Origin: an uncultured Clostridia bacterium
GTDB lineage: Bacteria; Bacillota; Clostridia; Christensenellales; CAG-917
Direction of reading: 5' to 3'
Length of the DNA stretch: 64,000 nt
NCBI GenBank assembly: GCA_944372795.1
Contig: CALWAF010000001.1
Span: 1-64,000, forward strand
Shown here: in pieces, positions 26,368-36,040 of the stretch
Position numbering within the stretch: position 1 is the first letter of the stretch
How the letters are laid out: every line of letters starts with the position of its first letter
The notes under the pieces: model-generated
What the model saw: only the letters and a program-made list of their open reading frames with translations
What the model was told of the DNA's origin: nothing
Databases searched by the model: none
Position numbers and translations under genes: made by a program

Positions 26368-26415
26368 CGACTAAATATGGGAATGAATGTGGCGTGGCAC
26401 CACAATATATAGCTG
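26368..26415 (-). promoter_or_regulatory. Candidate NrdR operator (two boxes 32 bp apart)
   Basis: The NrdR box consensus, from family knowledge, is acaCwAtATaTwGtGt. Bases 26400-26415 match 12 of 16 positions (core CACAATATATAG exact). Bases 26368-26383 match 9 of 16, and the two sit exactly 32 bp apart, the three-turn spacing known for NrdR pairs. The proximal box lies next to the nrdA ribosome site. Confidence 0.6.
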
Positions 26416-26529
26416 TTCCATTGTATCAAACACCACCCGCGTTGGCAAGCGGAACGGTGAGGAAAATCTTTGCAAAACGATAAAAATAATTAACTGTCCG
26501 CCTCCCCTTCCGATGATGTGAGGAATGAT

Positions 26530-26557
26530 AGGGGCGTGCTCTTTCCCCTATATAAAA
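26530..26557. other. Hairpin in the nrd leader
   Basis: GATAGGGG (26528-26535 region) and CCCCTAT (26548-26554) can form a 7-bp stem with a 10-nt loop between the structured RNA and nrdA. It has no T-tract; its role is unknown. Confidence 0.4.
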
Positions 26558-26595
26558 TCGCAGCAAAAAAACCGAACAAAAGCCGCAAAAACGAC

Positions 26596-26685
26596 AAAAA
26601 GAAAAAGAGCGATAACAACTAGCCGTAAGCCTTGGTTGTTCATTACCGGTCGTCGAAACTTAATTCGCTCTTCACCGAACGCTCT
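26596..26685 (-). ncRNA. Structured RNA upstream of nrdAB (sRNA or leader attenuator)
   Basis: A strong minus-strand promoter (26692-26719) fires into about 90 nt that fold well. A closing stem AAGAGCGA/TCGCTCTT (26665-26672 with 26605-26612) is followed by a T-rich run, as in an intrinsic terminator. Inside are an AACAAC/GTTGTT hairpin (26635-26640 with 26614-26619) and an ACCGG that can pair with TCGGT lying 5' of the closing stem, giving a pseudoknot. The 5' end has a second AGAGCG (26680-26685) able to compete for the same 3' strand. No protein-coding frame fits. nrdA starts 237 nt further on the same strand, so it may be a leader switch or a free sRNA. It may match a known orphan class such as Clostridiales-1. 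Confidence 0.6.
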
Positions 26686-26691
26686 AACTAT

Positions 26692-26719
26692 ATTCTAAAT
26701 CTTTTTCGCGTTTTGTCAA
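26692..26719 (-). promoter_or_regulatory. Promoter of the structured RNA
   Basis: TTGACA (26714-26719), 16 nt, TAGAAT (26692-26697); predicted start near 26685. Confidence 0.8.
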
Positions 26720-26818
26720 CACGCGAAATCACGACTGCACTCGGCTGTGCAAAAGAAACATAAACGATTTTGTGTCAGAAAAGGAAAAACTGTCGTTGAC
26801 GATCGCATATTGCAAAAA

Positions 26819-27158
26819 TTTACATATTGGCAAGGGATCTGCGCGAAAAAAGCACCGAAAATAACCAACGACAAAATGACGGATGATCCGGAATAAGTGA
26901 TGAAAGCGCGCCTCCGAGCAAGATATTTTCGAGGGATGTTTTGCGCAAATTTCGCCACTAATAGTTTACATATTAGCAAGGAGTCTGCGCGAAAAAGCAC
27001 CGAAAAGAATTGAACGAAAATGACGGATGATCCGGAATAAGTGATGAAAACGCGCCTCCGGGCAAGAGATTTTCGAGGGATGTTTTGCGCAAATCTCGCC
27101 GCTAATAGTTTACATATTAGCAAGGGATTTGCGCGAAAAAGCACCGAAAAGAATTGCC
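26819..27158. repeat. 2.3 tandem copies of a ~145-bp unit
   Basis: Units begin with TTTACATATT at 26819, 26965 and 27109 (periods 146 and 144 bp); the third is cut after about 50 bp. Copies are about 90% identical and include TGCGCGAAAAA, ATGACGGATGATCCGGAA and TTTTCGAGGGATGTTTTGCG. A CTAATA...TATTAG hairpin recurs at the unit joins. The third copy runs into the end of atpC, where the reverse complement of an internal part of the unit (GAGGCGCGC...ATCACTTAT) appears at 27160-27181. The open frame of 142 codons on the minus strand is a product of the repetition and not a convincing gene. Confidence 0.85.
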
Positions 27159-27174
27159 CCGAGGCGCGCTCGAA

Positions 27175-29872
<2,698 letters not shown>

Positions 29873-31597
29873 TTACCTTTTTCCGGCGATCTTGTTCGCC
29901 GCCGCGAGTATGCGCTCTTTGAGGTCGGGAGAAAGGTCGCGCGTGCGCTCGATCTCTCCCGCAAACTCGGGATGTTCCTCGGCAAGGGCTGAAAGCATAT
30001 CCGACGCCGCGGCGTTTATCTCGGATGCGGGAACGTCCTCGAACACGTGCCCCAGCGCGCAGGTGAGCAGGATGACCTCGTCCGCCTGCGAATAAGGCTT
30101 GCACTGCGGCTGACGCAAGAGACGCATGAGCCCCTGTCCGTAGGCGAGCTGTCTGCGCGTGAGCTCGTCGAGGTCGCCCGCAAACTGCATGAAGACCTCC
30201 ATCTCCCTGAACTGCGCAAGATCCAGACGCAGCGAACCGACGGCCTTTTTGACGGCTTTGGTCTGCGCGTTGCCGCCCACTCGGGAGACGGAAAGTCCTA
30301 CGTTGACGGCGGGACGCTGTCCTTCGAAGAAGAGCTCGCTCTCGAGGAATATCTGCCCATCCGTGATGGAGATGACGTTGGTGGGGATATAGGCGGAAAC
30401 GTCGCCCGCCTGAGTCTCGACGACGGGAAGCGCGGTTATGCTGCCTCCGCCGAGCTCGTCGGAGAGGTGTGCCGCACGCTCGAGAAGTCTGGAATGCAGA
30501 TAGAACACGTCGCCGGGATACGCCTCTCTGCCGGGAGCGCGCTCGAGCAGCAGACTCAACGTGCGGTATGCCACGGCGTGCTTGGAAAGGTCGTCATAAA
30601 CGATGAGCACGTCTCTGCCGGAATACATGAAGTACTCCGCCACGGCACAGCCCGCATAAGGCGCGATATACTGCATGGGGGCGGACTCACCCGCTCCCGC
30701 CGAAACGATAACGGTGTAATCCGCAGCTCCGTAGCGTTTGAGAGTCTCGGCAAACTGCACGACGGAAGACGCCTTCTGCCCTATCGCAACGTAAACGCAG
30801 ACTACGTTCTTGCCCTTTTGATTGAGTATGGTGTCCAGCGCGATGGCGGTCTTGCCCGTCTGTCTGTCGCCGATGATGAGTTCGCGCTGTCCTCTGCCTA
30901 TCGGGAAGAGGGCATCGACAACCAGCAACCCCGTTTCCATGGGGGTGTCCACGGGTTTTCGGTCGATGATGCCGGGAGCGGGACACTCGATGGGACGGTA
31001 TCCTTCCGCCTCGATCTCACCCTGTCCGTCCACGGGCTCGCCCAGCGCATTGACCACTCTGCCGAGGAACCCTTCGCCGACGGGAACGCCCGCCGTTTTG
31101 CCCGTGCGGTAGACCGCGCTGCCCGCGCTTATATCCCTGCAATCGCCGAAGACGATTATGCCGCACGCCTCAGGACGCAGATCCTGCACCATACCCTTGA
31201 CGCCGCACTCGAAAACCACGATCTCGCCGTAAGAGGCGTGATCTAGCCCGTCTGCGGCGACTATGCCGTCGCCCACCGAAAGCACGCTGCCTCTCTCGAG
31301 GGATGTGACCTCGGGCTTCCACTCGTCGAGGGCGCGGCGGATGAGAGGGATGACCCCGTCACCCGAAAGCGCAAGCCCGTCCAACTTTCTCTTCAACTGA
31401 CCGAGCCTGCCCTCTACGCTCCAATCGTAGACGTCGGAGCCGACCTCGAGACGGAACCCTCCGGGGTAAAGCTCGCTCTTCACCCACTCGAGCTCGACTT
31501 TCCTGCCGTACTTTTTCTCAAGGAAACGCTCGAAGCGCTCAAACTGCGCCCCGGACGGTCTCGATTCAGCGTAAAGGAAAGCCTTATTTTCCATCAT
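29873..31597 (-). CDS. atpA: ATP synthase alpha subunit with N-terminal delta C-domain fusion
   Basis: This 574-residue chain is about 70 longer than a normal alpha subunit. Residues 1-72 (FERFLEKKYGRKVELEW..., SELYPGGFRLEVGSDVYDWS, VEGRLGQLKRKL) match the C-terminal domain of the delta subunit. Residue 78 onward is a complete alpha: GVIPLIRRALDEW, SVLSVGDGI, Walker A GDRQTGKT (243-250), ALPVVETQAGDVSAYIPTNVISITDGQ and the SVSRVGGNAQ arginine-finger loop. There is no separate delta gene: atpF overlaps this start by 14 nt, so the six-helix N-terminal domain of delta is absent from the operon. This implies an altered stator joint. Two adjacent ATGs are possible starts (31597, 31594). Confidence 0.92.
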   Translation of the reverse strand: MMENKAFLYAESRPSGAQFERFERFLEKKYGRKVELEWVKSELYPGGFRLEVGSDVYDWSVEGRLGQLKRKLDGLALSGDGVIPLIRRALDEWKPEVTSLERGSVLSVGDGIVAADGLDHASYGEIVVFECGVKGMVQDLRPEACGIIVFGDCRDISAGSAVYRTGKTAGVPVGEGFLGRVVNALGEPVDGQGEIEAEGYRPIECPAPGIIDRKPVDTPMETGLLVVDALFPIGRGQRELIIGDRQTGKTAIALDTILNQKGKNVVCVYVAIGQKASSVVQFAETLKRYGAADYTVIVSAGAGESAPMQYIAPYAGCAVAEYFMYSGRDVLIVYDDLSKHAVAYRTLSLLLERAPGREAYPGDVFYLHSRLLERAAHLSDELGGGSITALPVVETQAGDVSAYIPTNVISITDGQIFLESELFFEGQRPAVNVGLSVSRVGGNAQTKAVKKAVGSLRLDLAQFREMEVFMQFAGDLDELTRRQLAYGQGLMRLLRQPQCKPYSQADEVILLTCALGHVFEDVPASEINAAASDMLSALAEEHPEFAGEIERTRDLSPDLKERILAAANKIAGKR

Positions 31598-32093
31598 TCA
31601 CGTCCTTTTCTGCCGCGGAAAGGAATTCCTCATAGGCGTCGTTCAGCCCCGAAGAGAGCTTGACTTTGTCGGAGGCGACCACCTTTTCCGCCATGCTGCC
31701 GACGATGTCCCTGATCTCGGTGCCGACGCCCTCGATTATCTTGCGCTTTTCCTCCTGCGCCTTGCCGCGGGCGGCGGCAACGATGCCCTCCGCTTCCGTC
31801 TCGGCGTCGCGCAGCCTTTCGGCGCGCACGGCTTCGGTCTCGGCAGCGGCGCTCTTTTTGAGGGAAGCGATCTCCTCTTCCGCGCGTGCGAGTTTTTCCT
31901 CGTACTCCGCGCGACTGCTTTCGGCGTCTTTGAGCGCCTCCGCCGTCTTCTCTTCCCTTGCCGCGTAGTCGTCCTCTCTCTTCTTCATAAACTTTTTGAC
32001 AGGCTTATAAAGGATGAAGTAGAGCCCCACCGCAAGGATAAGAAAATTGAGCAGATGCAGCAATATCTGCTGCCAATCGATGTTAAGAGGCAT
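31584..32093 (-). CDS. atpF: ATP synthase b subunit
   Basis: The 169-residue peripheral-stalk subunit has one N-terminal membrane helix (ILLHLLNFLILAVGLYFILYKPVKKFM) and a long charged coiled coil (AARE..., EEKLARAEEEIASLKK, ...KRKIIEGVGTEIRDIVGSMAEKVV). Length is ordinary. Its 3' end overlaps atpA, where atpH would normally lie. With the delta N-domain missing, b must contact the fused delta C-domain on alpha. Confidence 0.93.
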   Translation of the reverse strand: MPLNIDWQQILLHLLNFLILAVGLYFILYKPVKKFMKKREDDYAAREEKTAEALKDAESSRAEYEEKLARAEEEIASLKKSAAAETEAVRAERLRDAETEAEGIVAAARGKAQEEKRKIIEGVGTEIRDIVGSMAEKVVASDKVKLSSGLNDAYEEFLSAAEKDVNDGK

Positions 32094-32103
32094 AGCGGCT
32101 CCT

Positions 32104-32535
32104 TTACAGCACGAATATGATGAGGATGGCGACGATGAGCGCGTAGATGATCGCCGTCTCGATGAAGACCAAGCCCAGCATCATGCCGGAGCGGATGTCG
32201 TTCTTCGCCTCGGGCTGACGGGCTATGCTCTCGTTGGACTTTGCGATGGTGATGCCCATGCCGATGGCGCCCGCCGCAGCCGCAAGACCGATGGCGATGC
32301 CCGCCGCGATTGCGATGAGCCCTTTGTTGTCGTCGGCGGCGGGTTGCGCGGGAGTTTCCTCCGCCTCGCCGTCCGTGCCCTCGTCTGCCACGACTTCCGT
32401 CTGCGCGCCGTCCGCGCCTTCCGCTTCCGCAACACCGCCGGACACGACGATGCCGATGACGAGCCCGAGCGCCGCAAGTGCGATGACGAGCATGAGTGCG
32501 AGAGCCACTATCTTGATGTTGAGAGTTCTTTTCAT
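32104..32535 (-). CDS. atpE: ATP synthase c subunit with N-terminal extension
   Basis: The 143-residue rotor-ring subunit is nearly double the normal 70-90. Residues 1-33 are an extra hydrophobic helix (signal-like), residues 35-70 an acidic Ala/Glu/Asp-rich linker, and residues 71-143 the usual hairpin with the polar loop ARQPEA (105-110) and the ion-binding Glu126 (VFIET). The position equal to the Na-binding Gln32 of Ilyobacter is Met, which argues for proton coupling, though Thr follows the Glu. The extension would either be cleaved or add a helix and an external acidic arm to each ring subunit. Confidence 0.9.
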   Translation of the reverse strand: MKRTLNIKIVALALMLVIALAALGLVIGIVVSGGVAEAEGADGAQTEVVADEGTDGEAEETPAQPAADDNKGLIAIAAGIAIGLAAAAGAIGMGITIAKSNESIARQPEAKNDIRSGMMLGLVFIETAIIYALIVAILIIFVL

Positions 32536-32536
32536 T

Positions 32537-33430
32537 TCAAACCTCTTGTGAAACGGTTATATTCTTATGCGCCGCGCCGCGCTTTGCGGCGGACTTATGT
32601 TTTTTCTCTTTTTTGATCGGGGGTTCGGACACCTCGCCGTAGAACATCGTGGTGAGCATGACGAGGACGTAGGTCTGGATGAGCGCGTGCATGAGGGTGA
32701 AGAGCACGGCGACCAGCACGGGCAGCACGAAGCTGGATGCGAGATAATAATAGACGAGTTCCGTCACCAGCAGCCCTGAAAGCAGCGCGCCGAAGAGACG
32801 GAAGCTCATGGACACGGGCAGGGAGAAATCTTTGAGAGTGCGCCCCACTCCGCGAAGACCTGCTCCCGCGATGCCGCCCGAGAGGATGACGAAGTAGGAA
32901 AGGAAGCCGAGTGCGAGCGCCGCGTTGATGTCCGAAAGCGGCGCGGGCAGCGACACCGACGTCCCCGCCGTGGTCTCCACCGGGATGCCGATGAGCTCGA
33001 AAGTGGTGCCTACGGCGATGTATACTCCCGCTGCAAAGACGTATGCGCCGAGGAAGCCGTTGCGATGGGGGCTGTTCTTCTTGGCGAGCCCGTCGAAGAG
33101 CCCGACCACCGTCTCGATGAAGAGCTGGAATTTCCCGGGAACGTGCTTGAACCGCGGCAGAGCGAATATGCGCACGATGAGCGCGAAAAGCAAAAGCCCG
33201 ATCGTCACCGCGATGGCGGAGATGAGCGCGGGGTTGACGTCCAGCCCGAAGAGGCTGACTTTGTTGTGTTCGTGCAGCACCGCATCCTGCATCACGTCGG
33301 AGATCTCCTCCGTGCTCGTATACAGGGGGTCGGTGAGCACGATGCCCACGATGAGCGCCGCGGCGATGCACGCGATGATGACAGCGGCGGCGATCTTCTT
33401 CTTTTTCGTGTTTTTTACGTCTTTCGACAT
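32537..33430 (-). CDS. atpB: ATP synthase a subunit
   Basis: The 297-residue membrane stator subunit forms the ion half-channels. The essential Arg is Arg211 in SMSFRLFGALLSG, and the last helices contain LFTLMHALIQTYVLVMLTTMFYGE with the conserved Gln. The N-terminal 1-35 is a basic head plus an extra hydrophobic helix, and the C-terminus is Lys/His-rich. GGAGGG precedes the ATG; the operon promoter is 24 nt upstream. No atpI gene precedes it. Confidence 0.95.
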   Translation of the reverse strand: MSKDVKNTKKKKIAAAVIIACIAAALIVGIVLTDPLYTSTEEISDVMQDAVLHEHNKVSLFGLDVNPALISAIAVTIGLLLFALIVRIFALPRFKHVPGKFQLFIETVVGLFDGLAKKNSPHRNGFLGAYVFAAGVYIAVGTTFELIGIPVETTAGTSVSLPAPLSDINAALALGFLSYFVILSGGIAGAGLRGVGRTLKDFSLPVSMSFRLFGALLSGLLVTELVYYYLASSFVLPVLVAVLFTLMHALIQTYVLVMLTTMFYGEVSEPPIKKEKKHKSAAKRGAAHKNITVSQEV

Positions 33431-33453
33431 AAACCCTCCGACTTTCGAAGACG

Positions 33454-33482
33454 ATTATATTCCCAAATGCACGGTTTTGCAA
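33454..33482 (-). promoter_or_regulatory. Promoter of the atp operon
   Basis: On the minus strand TTGCAA (33477-33482), 17 nt, TATAAT (33454-33459). Confidence 0.85.
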
Positions 33483-33718
33483 TCGCTTGACCCATATTCT
33501 CTCAACTTATTCTTTCTCTTGACATATAATAAATTACAAAATAACGCGCGACGCGCACGCCTAAAAACCTCTGTATCCGCGCGTTTTCGGCGTTTTTGCA
33601 AAGAAATATCCACCGGCATTGCCGGTGGTTTTTGTAATAGAAAGCCCACGGATAGTCCTAGGGTTTTCTACTACAAGAAAAACCCGCCTCGAAAGGCGGG
33701 GTTTTCAAACGGTTGAGG
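33483..33718. other. Intergenic region with three hairpins
   Basis: Between atpB and the GPH transporter. CCACCGGC/GCCGGTGG plus TTTTT on the + strand (33610-33633) looks like an intrinsic terminator, although no + strand gene precedes it. TTGACA at 33519-33524 could start a short + strand RNA, but its -10 (TAACGC) is weak. Bases 33632-33675 form a 14-position stem with two mismatches (GTAATAGAAAGCCC/GGGTTTTCTACTAC). The third hairpin is the GPH gene terminator at 33677-33706. Confidence 0.5.
33677..33706 (-). terminator. Terminator of the GPH transporter gene
   Basis: On the minus strand AAAACCCCGCCT, TTCG, AGGCGGGTTTTTC; also T-rich on the + strand. Confidence 0.8.
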
Positions 33719-35746
33719 TTATTCTTCTTTATCCTCGCCATCGGGAGGAGTCTCGGTGACCGTGACGGTGACCTCCTCTTCCTCGGTGCCGTCGGAGGTG
33801 ACGGTGGTGTCCACGGTCTCGTCCACCGTGACGGTGCTGCCGTCCGCGCCCTCTGCCACGAGTTTAGCCTCGTTGCGGCGCTTGATCTCGGCGACTGCCT
33901 CCTGCTGCTCCTTCTCGTTGAACTTGTAGAAGAAGATGGGGACGGCGGAGAGGATGAAGCTCAGAGCCGCGACCAGCATGAGCATGATCCACATGACGTC
34001 CTTGCCGCTTGCGTCCAGCGCGCCGGGGTTGTTGGCGGTGACGCCCGCGATGTAGTAACCCATGACGCCGATGAACGCGCCGATCGCCATACCGATCTTG
34101 TTGATGAAGGTCTGCATCGCGAAGCAGATGCCTTCCGCTCTCTCGCCCGTCTTGAGCTCGAGATACTCGATGGTGTCGCCGATCATGGCGTAGGAAACGA
34201 TGTTGGTAAGACCGGACGGGATGCCGGAGACGACGATGGCAAGCAGCGCGATGACGAGAGTCGCCGTCGAGGTATAGTTGCCTTTGTCGATCGCCATACC
34301 GACGATGAACGCGATGAGGAGAGCCACGCCGCCCGCGATATTCGTCCAGATGTAGGACTGTTTCTTGCCTATCTTCTTGGTGAGATAAGGCACCATGAGG
34401 GATGCGATGAGTCCGCCGGGGACGATGGCGATGGTGACCAGCGTGTAGAGACCTTCGCCGTGCATTCCTATGAAGTTGACGCTGTCAAGGACATATTTGC
34501 AGAAGTAGAGTCCGCCCGTGTAGGTGAAGACCATTCTCGCCGCGCCCAGGATGCCCGAGATGACGATGAGCATGAGGGGCTTGTTCTTGAACAACAGGGA
34601 GAGGTTGTGCTTGAGAGACGGGGGTTTGACGTTGTCCAGTTCGCTCGTCCTCTCCTTCGTGAATTTGAAGCCGACGAAGAAGAGAGGCATGCCGACGGCA
34701 ACGCAGATGATCGCCGCCACGAAGTAGATGTAGCTGAGGTCATTCTGCTTTTCGCTGAGAGTGCCGTCCAGGATCTTCTGAAGATCGTTCGCCGTCCATT
34801 CGCTCATGGGCTTGTTGTTTATCAACTCGCCGCCTTCGCTGTCCTTGCCTTCGTAAACGGCTTTCGCCTCGAGATACGCATTGTAGACTGCGGAATCCTT
34901 GCCGAACTCTTTCAGGATGAAGTTTTCGAGAGTGCCGTAGTTTGCGGTGATGTTCGCAAACGTGCCGTCACGGTTGGCGTCAAAGTTGAGAGAGAAATCT
35001 TCGGTTTTGTCTCCGTCCTTGTCCACATCCGCAAGGTCATCGACGATGATCTCGCCGCCCTCGCTGTCCACCGCAAACTGGATCTGGGAAACGATGCCCT
35101 GATAGGCGTTGATGTTGGTCTGCAAAGTGCCGGTCATACCGCTGGTGACCTGAGGCACCACGATGGTGACGATGCCCGCGCCGGCAGTGCACAGCAGACG
35201 CGCTATGGTCAGCAGGTTGCCGCGGCGGAAAGTGTCGTTGGACATGCGGGAGTTCAGTCCCCAGTAAGGCACGTCGCAGACGGTGTACACCATGCCCCAG
35301 ATTATGTACATGATGGACATTGCCGCAAAACCGCCGGGACTTTGAGGATACCACGGCAGGAAGCACAGGATGGTCACCACCGCGACGGGGATCGCCATCC
35401 ATTTAAGATAAGGACGGCACTTGCCCCACGGGGTGCGCGTTCTGTCGACGATGGAGCCCATGATCGGGTCGTTCAATGCGTCGTAAATTCGCGCAAACAG
35501 CATGAGCAGCGCGACCGCCAACGCACCGTAACCGATCGCATCCGTCATAAAGACGGTCAGATAAGAACCGATGATGGTGCAGATCAGGTTCTGACCGAAG
35601 CCGCACAGAGAGTACGCAATGCCCTCTTTCGGCTGCATTTCGCCGTCGCCGGGATAAGTGCCGAAAAGCTTGTGCCAAATGCTGCGCTTTTCGGTGCCCG
35701 CCTCCGCGACGCCGTTAGTCATGGATTCGACTTTGACATCTTCCAT
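33719..35746 (-). CDS. GPH-family sugar:cation symporter with large acidic insert
   Basis: This 675-residue MFS transporter of the glycoside-pentoside-hexuronide family (MelB/XynB-like) imports oligosaccharides or glycosides with a cation. The family motif LFARIYDALNDPIMGSIVDRTRTPWGKCRPYL is at 83-114. Twelve membrane segments are recognisable, but a roughly 130-residue soluble insert (about 205-337) interrupts the middle. The insert contains two Asp-rich loops, D240-V-D-K-D-G245 and D256-A-N-R-D-G261, resembling EF-hand or dockerin calcium loops. The C-terminus is acidic. It has its own promoter and terminator, next to the GH31 cassette it probably serves. Confidence 0.9.
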   Translation of the reverse strand: MEDVKVESMTNGVAEAGTEKRSIWHKLFGTYPGDGEMQPKEGIAYSLCGFGQNLICTIIGSYLTVFMTDAIGYGALAVALLMLFARIYDALNDPIMGSIVDRTRTPWGKCRPYLKWMAIPVAVVTILCFLPWYPQSPGGFAAMSIMYIIWGMVYTVCDVPYWGLNSRMSNDTFRRGNLLTIARLLCTAGAGIVTIVVPQVTSGMTGTLQTNINAYQGIVSQIQFAVDSEGGEIIVDDLADVDKDGDKTEDFSLNFDANRDGTFANITANYGTLENFILKEFGKDSAVYNAYLEAKAVYEGKDSEGGELINNKPMSEWTANDLQKILDGTLSEKQNDLSYIYFVAAIICVAVGMPLFFVGFKFTKERTSELDNVKPPSLKHNLSLLFKNKPLMLIVISGILGAARMVFTYTGGLYFCKYVLDSVNFIGMHGEGLYTLVTIAIVPGGLIASLMVPYLTKKIGKKQSYIWTNIAGGVALLIAFIVGMAIDKGNYTSTATLVIALLAIVVSGIPSGLTNIVSYAMIGDTIEYLELKTGERAEGICFAMQTFINKIGMAIGAFIGVMGYYIAGVTANNPGALDASGKDVMWIMLMLVAALSFILSAVPIFFYKFNEKEQQEAVAEIKRRNEAKLVAEGADGSTVTVDETVDTTVTSDGTEEEEVTVTVTETPPDGEDKEE

Positions 35747-35820
35747 AAAATACCCGCCTTACAAAATTTTTTAACGTTTTAACAATACGGATGAGCAGTT
35801 AAAACTCACCCCGCATAAGA

Positions 35821-35849
35821 ATAAAAACACATTTCCCGACATTTGTCAA
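35821..35849 (-). promoter_or_regulatory. Promoter of the GPH symporter
   Basis: On the minus strand TTGACA (35844-35849), 17 nt, TTTTAT (35821-35826). Downstream, between promoter and gene, GTTTTAAC-type repeats (35772-35806) could bind a repressor. Confidence 0.6.
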
Positions 35850-35979
35850 ACAACGTCCCGAAAATTGTTTTTGTCCCCGCTTTTTTAATGTTAATTTTAT
35901 TTTGGGTAATATATTTTTACCCTTTTCGCGTCACGCGTTCGCATCCCGCGCGTGTGCCGTACGGCGGGATAAAGTGGTG

Positions 35980-36017
35980 AAAAAAGCATGCGAAGGGCGC
36001 CCCGCGGGGACGCCCTC
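35980..36017 (-). terminator. Terminator of the GH31 cassette
   Basis: On the minus strand AGGGCGTCCCC, a short loop and GGGGCGCCCT, followed after 8 nt by TTTTTT. Confidence 0.65.
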
Positions 36018-36040
36018 AAACTCCGTTTACGGTCTGCGCG

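Noticed and set aside
26716-27144. 142-codon minus-strand frame over the tandem repeats
   Set aside because: Its internal repetition simply follows the DNA repeat. It overlaps the promoter of the structured RNA and has no ribosome site.
26819-27158. Possible CRISPR array
   Set aside because: The units are about 145 bp, contiguous and lack short identical repeats with unique spacers; no cas genes are near.
33713-35782. 689-codon open frame on the + strand
   Set aside because: It is the antisense shadow of the GPH symporter, with repetitive Asp/His/Arg composition and no ribosome site.
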